Below are positions 13,021 to 19,176 of a stretch of 19,176 nt of DNA, in pieces. Location: assembly GCA_943704415.1 (NCBI GenBank), contig CALSCO010001561.1, positions 1 to 19,176 of the forward strand, written 5' to 3'. The stretch is from Parvularia atlantis (taxonomy: Eukaryota > Opisthokonta > Rotosphaerida). The notes under the pieces are model-generated. The model made no database searches and was not told the origin of the DNA. It saw nothing but the letters and a program-made list of their open reading frames with translations. Both the position numbers and the translations under genes were made by a program. The stretch's first letter is position 1; each line of letters starts with the position of its first letter.

Positions 13021-13847
13021 ATGGCCGAGAGCGCGTCGCCGACGCGCAGCGACAGTGCGTTCTCCCCCCTCGCCTGTGTCCTCTCGTGCCGTGCCGTGCC
13101 GTGTGCCGCGCCGTGCCGCGCCGTGTGCCGTGCCGTGTGTCGCACCGTGCGGCTGTCGCACGTGTGCGCACACACGCCAAGGCGCGCACACACACACCCA
13201 ATCCTCCCCCACGCGTCGTCGCCCCTCCCGCTGAACAACACCCGTTCCCTCCCCTTGCCCTGCCCCGCTGACCCGCCCGCCGTCGCGCAGAGCGCATCAG
13301 CATGATCCGGTCGCTGGCGATGTCGGCCGAGAAGAAAATGACGCAGAAGCTGGCGACGTCGGCGCCGTCGGTGCTGGGCATGGACGACGACGCGGCCGAC
13401 CTGATGCAGAGCGTGTACGAGTACGCCGAGAAGGTGACGAAGTCCAAGGACGAGGCCGAGAAGCTGCGCAAAGACATGATCAAGCTCGTGGTCAAGCTGG
13501 CCCTGCTGGACAAGAACGGCCGGTTCACGCCCGAGGACAAGCAGCAGCTGCTCGACCTGCGCCGGCGCCTGCTCACGACGTGCCAGACCGTCATCACCTT
13601 TTTCGAGACCGCGTTCACGTTCGACGCCGACGTGCTCGCCGCGCATTTTGTCAAGTCGCGCGAGTTTGTCGACGCCATCGTCAAGGTGCACCTGACCGAG
13701 AAGACGTCCAAGCGCGTCGAGCACGTGTTTGAGTTTTTCGCCAACAAGAACTACCTGACCCTGCTCTACACGGACCAGGCGTACGCGCAAGACCTGCAGA
13801 AGATCGCCAAGGGCCTGCAGAGGATCATCGACCAGAACAAGATTTGA
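13021..13847 (+). CDS. TIPE (TNFAIP8)-family lipid-binding protein
   Basis: Exons 13021-13054 and 13291-13847 give 196 residues, about the size of animal TNFAIP8 proteins. The protein is all-helical, with the TIPE-homology pattern: EKLRKDMIKLVVKLALLDKN, FTFDADVLAAHFVKSREFVDAIV, HLTEKTSKRVEHVFEFF, LTLLYTDQAYAQDLQKIAKGLQRIID. In animals these proteins form a hydrophobic-cavity bundle that binds and moves phosphoinositides and affects cell polarity, migration, death and inflammation. What it does in a non-animal cell is unknown. A basic-rich N-terminus (SDKRISMIRS, AEKKMTQK) could contact acidic lipids. The start is fixed by a short first exon ending at a GTGCGT site; the internal ATG at 13302 would be the start if exon 1 is untranslated. 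Confidence 0.92.
13055..13290 (+). repeat. Low-complexity repeats inside the only intron of the TIPE gene
   Basis: This 236-nt intron is four times the usual length here. Bases about 13086-13155 are made of degenerate CCGTG/CCGCG units, followed by a short CGCACACACAC run (about 13178-13200). The 3' part is C-rich with few AG dinucleotides before the CGCAG acceptor. No coding potential of its own is seen. Confidence 0.7.
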
Positions 13848-13956
13848 GCCCGGCTGAGCCGGGCGGTGAGCGTCAGGCGAGGTCATGTGTGTGTGGTGGA
13901 CACACGAAAGCAGTCACTGCAAGGATGAACAAAACAGCAGTTCGACGGGGGGAGGA

Positions 13957-16900
13957 TCAGCCAGAGTGGCCCATGCCACTGGCGATGCCCTGCGCGGCGA
14001 TCTGGAACGCGTCGGCGAGGACCGGGTCGGTGTCCCCCGCGCGGATGCGCTTGAGCACGAGCGCCTGGATCACGTTGATGACGTCGCAGAACGGCAGGCG
14101 CGCCTCGACCGCACGGCGCACGACGACGTCGTTGTCGAGCAGGCGGCTCTGGCCGGTGACGCGCAGGACAGAGTCGATCGTCTCCTGCATGAGCTTGCGC
14201 AGCTCGTCGCCGAGCGGCCTGAGGCGGTGATGAGCGCGCGCGTGCACGCGGTAGAAGGGCGGGCGCACCACAGGTGCTCGGGCACGAGCAGCTTGTCGTA
14301 CAGCTGCGAGATGCACGGGTCGGCCTTGGCCAGGATCATCTGGATAAGGTCGATGGTCGAGCGGAAGAAGGGCCAGTTGGCGTACATGTCCTTGAGCACG
14401 TCCTCGCGCTGGTCGTCGATCGCGCGGCGGATGGCGAAGCCCACGCCGAGCCACACCGGCAGGTGGAAGCGCGACTGGGTCCAGGAGAAGATCCAGGGGA
14501 TGGCGCGGAGGGTCTCGACGCCGCCGCCTTGGTTGCGGCGCGCGGGGCGACTGCCGATGTTCATCAGGCCGAGCTCGCCCAGCGGGGTGGCCGCGCGGAA
14601 GTACTCGACAAAGGTCGGGTGGTTGAAGACGTAGCTCTGGTACTGCTCGCACGACCACTCGGACAGCTTGTCCATCGTCTCGCGCCACTCGCGCTTGGGC
14701 TCCTTCTCGGGCGCGATCGTGGCGATGAGCGTGGCCGTGGTGTAGCGCTCGAGCGTCTGCTCGGCCGTGCCCTGGAGGCCAAAGTGCGACTCGATCGTCT
14801 CACCCTGAATTGTCACACGCATGCCCTCGCGCACGGTGCCGGGCGGCTGCGACAGGATGGCCACGTGCTGCGGGCCGCCGCCGCGCCCGACCGAGCCGCC
14901 GCGGCCGTGGAACAGCTGCAGCTTGACGCCCTTGGCCTCGCACACGCGCAGCAGGCCCTCCTGCGCAATGTAGAGCGACCAGACCGAGGTGATCCGGCCG
15001 GCGTCCTTGGCGCTGTCCGAGTAGCCGAGCATGATCTCCTGCTTGCCATTGATGTGCTGCGTTGGCCAGCATGGGTGTCAGTGCGCGGCAAGTGGCTCGC
15101 GTGCGTATGCACACACGCACCTGCAGGTACCAGTCGATGTTGAGCAGGGCCTCGACCGTCTTGGGCGCGTGCTCGAGGTCGGCCTTGGTCTCAAACAGGG
15201 GCACAACGCGCTGGTGCTGCGCCGCGCCGGCCTCCTTCTGCAGCAGCTCGACACAGAGCACATCGCTGGGCACGCGCGCCATCGAGATGATGTAGGCGCC
15301 GAGCGACTCGGTGCCGATCGCCGCGCAGATGCGGCACGTCGTGATGACCTCGTGGACCTTGTCGTTGATGCCTGCCGCGTGTATGGTGTGTGAGTGCGGC
15401 GGAGTGGCGGTTGAGACGGAAAGACGCGACGCAGCACCCGCACTACTCGCCGATACCCGCACCCACGCCAGCACCCGCACGTACGACGCCACGCACGCAC
15501 CCACGCCGCCACCCGCACCCACGCACGACGCCACCCGCGCCCACGCACCCTTGAAGGAAAAGTGCGCGGGGAGGAGCGGACGCTTGCTCTGGAGCTCGGC
15601 GATGAGAAACTCCTGCTTGCGCTCCTCGGGCCAGGACAGGTACGAGCCCAGGCCGAGGTACGACGTGATCGCGTCCATGGCCTCGGCGTGCCGGTCCGAC
15701 TCTTGGCGGATGTCGAGCTTGGCGAGGGTGAGGCCAAAGCAGGCGACGCGGCGGATGATGTCAAGAAGGCGCCTGCGCGACAGAAAGGGGGTCTGAGCGC
15801 GCGTTTGCGTGGGCACATGCGCGCAGAGCACGCACCCGTTGGCAATGACCTCGTCGCCGCAGGCGACGAGCGAGCGGTAGATCAGCTTGAGGGGCTCCAT
15901 CAGGTCGGCCGTCTTGTTGATGACGAGAGGCGAGGGCACGGGCATCTGGAGCACGTACGCGCGGCGCTTGCGTTCGGCCAGGTCCGCGCGCTCCTTGTCG
16001 GTGAGGGCGGCCGGGTCGGTCAAGCCGTGGCTTTGCGCGACGAGGAGGAGCTCCTCGCAATACTCCTTGGTGGCGAGGAGGCGCTCGCGCAGCTTGGCGA
16101 GGTAGCGGCGGTAGGGCTCGTCCAAGGGGATGTTGCCGCGGGCAAAGTCCCAGTGGATGCGCTCGGTCGACCAGAGCTGGTCCGACGTGATCTGGCCAAC
16201 GAGCTCGGCAAACTCGGCGCTGCAGCGCGACACGCTCAGCTCAAACAGGAGGCGGTCGATCTGGCGGTAGTAGAGGTCGGCGGCGCGCCAGCGGGCGAGG
16301 AGGATGACGTGGTTCGTGACCTCAGCCGTCACGAACGGGTTGCCGTCGCGGTCGCCGCCGATCCACGAGCCAAAGGCGACGAGGGCCGCGTCGGGCGGGA
16401 GGGGCCGCTCGCCAAAGCGCTCAAGCGCGTCGTCGACCGAGCGCATAAAGTCGGGCACGGCGTTGAACAGGATCGACTCGAGCACGAGCAGGCCGTTGCG
16501 GGCCTCGTCGTCGACCGTGGGCTTGATGCGCCGGACGGTGTTGGAGCGCCAGATGGCCACGATCTCCTGACGCAGGCGGCGCTGGATCTCGCGCTGCTCA
16601 AAGGGCGAGAGCACGGTGCGGTCGCGCTCGGTGATGAGCTCGGCGATGGCCGTGTACTTGGTGAGCATGGTGCGGCGCTGGGCCTGGGTCGGGTGGGCCG
16701 TCAGGACGAGCTCGACGCGCTGGCCGAGGAGGGTCTCGCGGATCTGGGCCATCGTCAGGCCCTTCTTGCGCAGGGCCTCGAACGCGTCGTCCATCGTGTG
16801 CTTGAGCACGAGGTCCGACTCGCCCCGGCGGTACGCGCGCCAGCGGCGGATGCGGTGGTTCTTGTCGGCCAGGTTGGCAAGGTTGAGCAGCTCGTTGAAC

Positions 16901-17316
16901 ACGCGCGCGACTTCGAGCAGCTCCGTGGGCGAGGGCCCATTGTCGAGCCGGCGCACGAGCACGGCGAGGCACTCGGGCGTCTGGCGGCGGAAGTAGTCGT
17001 AGGCGTGCGTCAGCAGCTCGCCCACGAGCGCCGCGAGTTTCTCCGGGTGGCCCTGGCCGAGGAAGCTCGGGTGCTCGCTCACGGTCTGGAGCAGGAGCGA
17101 ACTGAACAGCAGCACGTCCTCCTCGAGCGGGCTCTGGAACTCGACGCGCTTGGCCGGCACGCCGCCTGCGGCTGTTGTTGTTGTCGCGCCGCCCGTCGTC
17201 GAGCGCCGGCGCAGCTCGTCCGTCGACATGCCCATGCGCTCGAACAGCGTCTGCACGTTGTCCTGCAGCACCTTGGGCAGCGGCGACTGCTGCCTCGTCG
17301 GCGTGGGTGCGGCCAT
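13957..17316 (-). CDS. ppc: Phosphoenolpyruvate carboxylase
   Basis: Five exons (17316-15836, 15772-15549, 15371-15121, 15056-14269, 14218-13957) give 1001 residues. The enzyme adds bicarbonate to phosphoenolpyruvate to make oxaloacetate, refilling the TCA cycle. Catalytic blocks are intact: LTAHPTQ with its essential His208, GSWIGGDRDGNP (about 316-327), DIRQESDRH in exon 2, GYSDSAKDAGR (663-673) and the bicarbonate-binding HGRGGSVGRGGGP loop (from 702). The plant-type N-terminal phosphorylation motif (SIDAQLR) is absent; the first 50 residues are Ser/Thr-rich. The last residues are HSG, rather than the QNTG of plant enzymes. A Thr/Gly/Ala-rich segment (residues 39-54) is low-complexity. It converges with the TIPE gene (109 bp) and begins 74 bp after the MCTS1 stop. 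PEPC is typical of bacteria, plants, algae and some protists, not of animals or most fungi. Confidence 0.97.
15372..15548 (-). repeat. Degenerate CACCC/CACGC repeats filling PEP carboxylase intron 2
   Basis: On the plus strand, bases about 15430-15548 are a run of units such as ACCCGCACCCACGC and ACGACGCCACGC; in the sense direction they read GTGGGTGCGGG. They make this intron 177 nt, against about 60 for most others. Several units recreate the GTGCG donor word, giving many decoy donor sites. Confidence 0.75.
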
Positions 17317-17390
17317 CCCGTGTGTCGCCGTCACGGCCCCCGGTGTGAAATGATCGATAATGGCAGAATGGGCAAGTGCGCTGTGTACGA

Positions 17391-18255
17391 TCACTCGGGC
17401 GCGCTGTCGGCGACCTCGGGCTCGTAGCGCCACAGGCCGTCGCCGAGGTAGTGCGCCGACTCGATGCCGAGGCCCTTGTTGGCCGCACGGCTGCGAGAGA
17501 GGCAGAGAGAGAGAGAGAGAGAGAGAGCGGTCAGTACAGCAGCAGCAGCAGAGAGGCGAGCGAGCGCGCACATCTCGGCCGACGACATGAGCGTCGTGCC
17601 CACCGCCAGCGCGTGCTGCTTGCCCTCGGCCATCACCGCCTGGCGCACGCAAACGAATCAGTGACCGCCACTGCCGCAACGAAGCGTGCGCACGCACCAC
17701 CGGCACGCCCTGCACCAGCCCGTCCGGCAGACGCCCGCCCGCCGACGTCAGCCCCGGGCACATGATGTTGGCGCCGCTCAGCACAAACTTGATCGCACCG
17801 CGGTCCACCTGAACGTGCGTCATCATCCCGGGGTCTGCATCCACGGTCGCGCTCAGCCACCGCCGCTGCTGCAGTGCGCGCGCGCCACACGCACACTTGT
17901 GCAGGACCTTGAGCGTCGGGAAGAAGATGCCGTCCGGCTGCGGCTGGAAGAAGCGTGGCTCGCCATCCACGGCGATGATCGATGGCAGCTCGCGGCTACG
18001 CGTGCGTGAGGGCGCGGCGGCGCCACGGCGCAGCGCGGCGCACCACTTGATCTGCACGATGCTCGCCTTTTTCGGCATCAGCTCGTCGATCGCCTCGCCC
18101 TCCAGCGCCGGGTACAGCTCCAGCAGCTTTGCGCGGATCGCGCGCTGCACCGACGACTTGACTAGGCTCTGGCTCGCGATGTCCTCCTTCGGGTTGAACC
18201 TGCCGCGTGTGAGTGCGGCCGCGGTTGGCACGCTGATGGCACACCGTTTGTACAT
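17391..18255 (-). CDS. MCTS1: MCTS1/MCT-1 PUA-domain translation factor
   Basis: Six exons (18255-18245, 18199-18044, 17995-17895, 17834-17698, 17639-17572, 17490-17391) give 190 residues (human 181). The start MYKRFNPKED parallels human MFKKFDEKEN. An N-terminal domain holds MPKKASIVQIKC and FFPTLKVLHKYP. A C-terminal PUA domain holds VDRGAIKFVLSGANIMCPGLTS, AVMAEGKQHALAVG and NKGLGIESAHYLGDGLW. MCTS1 pairs with DENR to recycle post-termination 40S subunits and promote re-initiation after upstream reading frames. The partner gene is not in this window. Splice junctions were set by frame and by residue spacing to the human protein; the first exon codes only 11 bases. The last intron (17491-17571) has an unusually long CT tract. 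The C-terminal tail EPEVADSAPE is an extension of unknown role. Confidence 0.96.
17504..17550 (-). repeat. CT microsatellite plus CTG run in the last MCTS1 intron
   Basis: In the sense direction the 81-nt intron holds CTGCTGCTGCTG, then a branch-point-like CTGAC, then about eleven CT units before the CGCAG acceptor. The CT run serves as a strong polypyrimidine tract, which most introns in this window lack. Confidence 0.8.
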
Positions 18256-18315
18256 CGTGCGACTGTGACTGGGTCACCGAGAAAGTGCCACATCTCCTCA
18301 ACCGGTGGCAGGGCT

Positions 18316-18925
18316 TCAGCGCCACGAAATCACAAAGTACGCTACAAAGAACACAAAGACGACAAAGACGACGAGGTAGGTCATCTGCATCCCGTGCCGC
18401 GTCTCCGAGAAGGCCTTGAGCCGCGCCATCGTCTGGCCGAGCACGCCGCCCGTGCGCGAAAAGTCGCCGTCCTGCGCCCTCCGTGTCAGCCACCATGCGC
18501 GCCAGATGCACGGACGCACCATGCTGTCGAGCAGCTTGTTGCTCTCGCGCACCTCGTGCCCGATGTCGATCGTCAGCTGAGCATGCGGGCGTGAGCGTGC
18601 TGCGCAAGTGCACGACCGCCCGCATACAGGCACACCGAGCGCAGCGCCGATATCTTGGCCCCGAGCTCGCTCACATGGTCGTCGTTCTGGCGCTCGAGCT
18701 GGTCCTCGCTGCGTGCACGCGCCGTGTCAGCTCGCGCTCGCGCTCGCGCGTGTCCAGGCAAGCGCACGTCAGCGATGCGACCACATGCCCCCTACTCACG
18801 CTCGGCTCGCCCACCAGGGCCCGCCGGTCACTGCGCGACCCGCACGGTGAGAACGGCGCGACGCGGGAGACGTGGCGCAGAGACGCGCACCGCATCGGCG
18901 CAGCCATGCCGGGTCGTGCACTCAT
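18316..18925 (-). CDS. BET1: Bet1-type Qc-SNARE of ER-Golgi transport
   Basis: Five exons (18925-18891, 18830-18800, 18704-18636, 18576-18520, 18471-18316) give 115 residues, the normal Bet1 size. The SNARE helix runs SELGAKISALRS-LTIDIGHEVRESNKLLDSM-DGDFSRTGGVLGQTMARL and is followed by a C-terminal membrane anchor (MTYLVVFVVFVFFVAYFVI) ending SWR. IGHEV and SNKLL match human Bet1 (IGHEVKTQNKLL). The zero-layer position has Ser where human Bet1 has Gln; yeast Bet1 also has Ser there. Bet1 pairs with Sed5, Bos1/Membrin and Sec22/Ykt6 for vesicle fusion at the Golgi. The first two exons, and the acceptor at 18705 (chosen over the CAG at 18709 to keep frame), are less certain than the rest. An out-of-frame ATG lies upstream at 18944. 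Confidence 0.88.
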
Positions 18926-19176
18926 TGAGGTCAATCTCAGCCATGGCCGTCGGCGCAGTGGAGACCTTTTCGCGCTTTATGAAGCAAAGTACCCACTTCT
19001 CTCCATTTTCTCTCTTCCGTCTGCGCACTCTGCTCCAGTGAGCGATTCCGCTTTGTTTGCTTTTGCACAAAATGTTTGCAATTCGGCTTTACAGGTGCGT
19101 ATAAAAGTGCGCGCCTTGTGTCTTTCCAACCATTATGAACCATTATGCTCTACTGATCTGCAAACATGTCTGCATC
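18926..19176. promoter_or_regulatory. Promoter-bearing edge region, divergent from the Bet1 gene
   Basis: This stretch is clearly more AT-rich than the rest of the window (for example 18966-19080). It must hold the minus-strand Bet1 promoter near 18930-18960. On the plus strand, TATAAAA lies at 19100-19106, the only good TATA box I found. It is followed 28-35 bases later by an ATG at 19135 that opens 14 codons to the window edge. A 10-bp perfect tandem repeat (AACCATTATG at 19128-19137 and 19138-19147) covers this ATG. This may be the start of another gene of different origin; there is too little sequence to identify it. Confidence 0.45.
19100..19106 (+). promoter_or_regulatory. TATA box
   Basis: TATAAAA on the plus strand, with a possible initiator region about 25-30 bases downstream in the AACCATTATG repeat. 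No other gene in the window has a comparable TATA element in its short upstream region. Confidence 0.5.

Noticed and set aside
10615-13212. Very long open frame on the minus strand through the cyclin gene and beyond
   Set aside because: GC-rich sequence has few stop codons. Only the spliced cyclin exons inside it match a family; the rest is Arg/Ala/His-rich translation of introns, promoter and antisense of the Doa10-like and COA4 genes.
15562-17427. Long plus-strand open frame opposite PEP carboxylase
   Set aside because: It is the antisense shadow of a gene with intact catalytic motifs; its translation is low-complexity Leu/Val/Gly/Glu without a recognisable domain.
18937-19143. Minus-strand 68-codon open frame at the right edge
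   Set aside because: No family resemblance, and it overlaps the expected Bet1 promoter and the plus-strand TATA element.

Overview
This is a very GC-rich, gene-dense piece of a eukaryotic nuclear genome. I resolved ten protein-coding genes, nine of them intact, plus a broken channel gene within that ten and one gene fragment at the left edge. Genes lie on both strands, 41 to about 260 bp apart, and most are cut by short introns (mostly 45-70 nt). I reconstructed 54 introns by keeping family homology and reading frame across each junction. 45 of them start GTGCG rather than the usual GTAAG/GTGAG, and all but one end a frame-consistent GT-AG unit. The gene set is generic eukaryotic. The V-ATPase A subunit has a yeast-like N-terminus, and the Bet1-like SNARE carries Ser at its probable zero layer, as in yeast. 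This hints at Holomycota (early-diverging fungi or nucleariid relatives), but that is inference. A PEP carboxylase and a TIPE-family protein would be unusual for a fungus.

Layout, left to right. 1-128 (+): the last 41 codons of a Fanzor/TnpB-type RNA-guided nuclease. 500-1494 (-): Rab32-family GTPase. 1748-2544 (+): bestrophin-family channel gene whose frame is broken by a 10-bp tandem duplication. 2585-6632 (+): V-ATPase catalytic subunit A, 14 exons, interrupted at the yeast VMA-a position by a 377-residue intein with a complete LAGLIDADG homing endonuclease. 6728-7262 (-): prefoldin subunit 4. 7313-11166 (+): Doa10/MARCH6 ER ubiquitin ligase, 16 exons. 11214-11456 (+): COA4-like twin CX9C protein. 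11571-12762 (-): cyclin. 13021-13847 (+): TIPE/TNFAIP8-family protein. 13957-17316 (-): phosphoenolpyruvate carboxylase. 17391-18255 (-): MCTS1. 18316-18925 (-): Bet1-type SNARE. 18926-19176: more AT-rich edge with a TATA box.

The genes do not form one pathway. They are housekeeping functions: vacuolar acidification, lysosome-related trafficking, ER-Golgi fusion, ER-associated degradation, chaperone, respiratory assembly, cell cycle, anaplerosis and translation re-initiation. The mobile content is the most striking part: a protein-level homing element (intein) and the tail of an RNA-guided nuclease gene lie about 4 kb apart. There are no rRNA, tRNA or CRISPR features that I can see.
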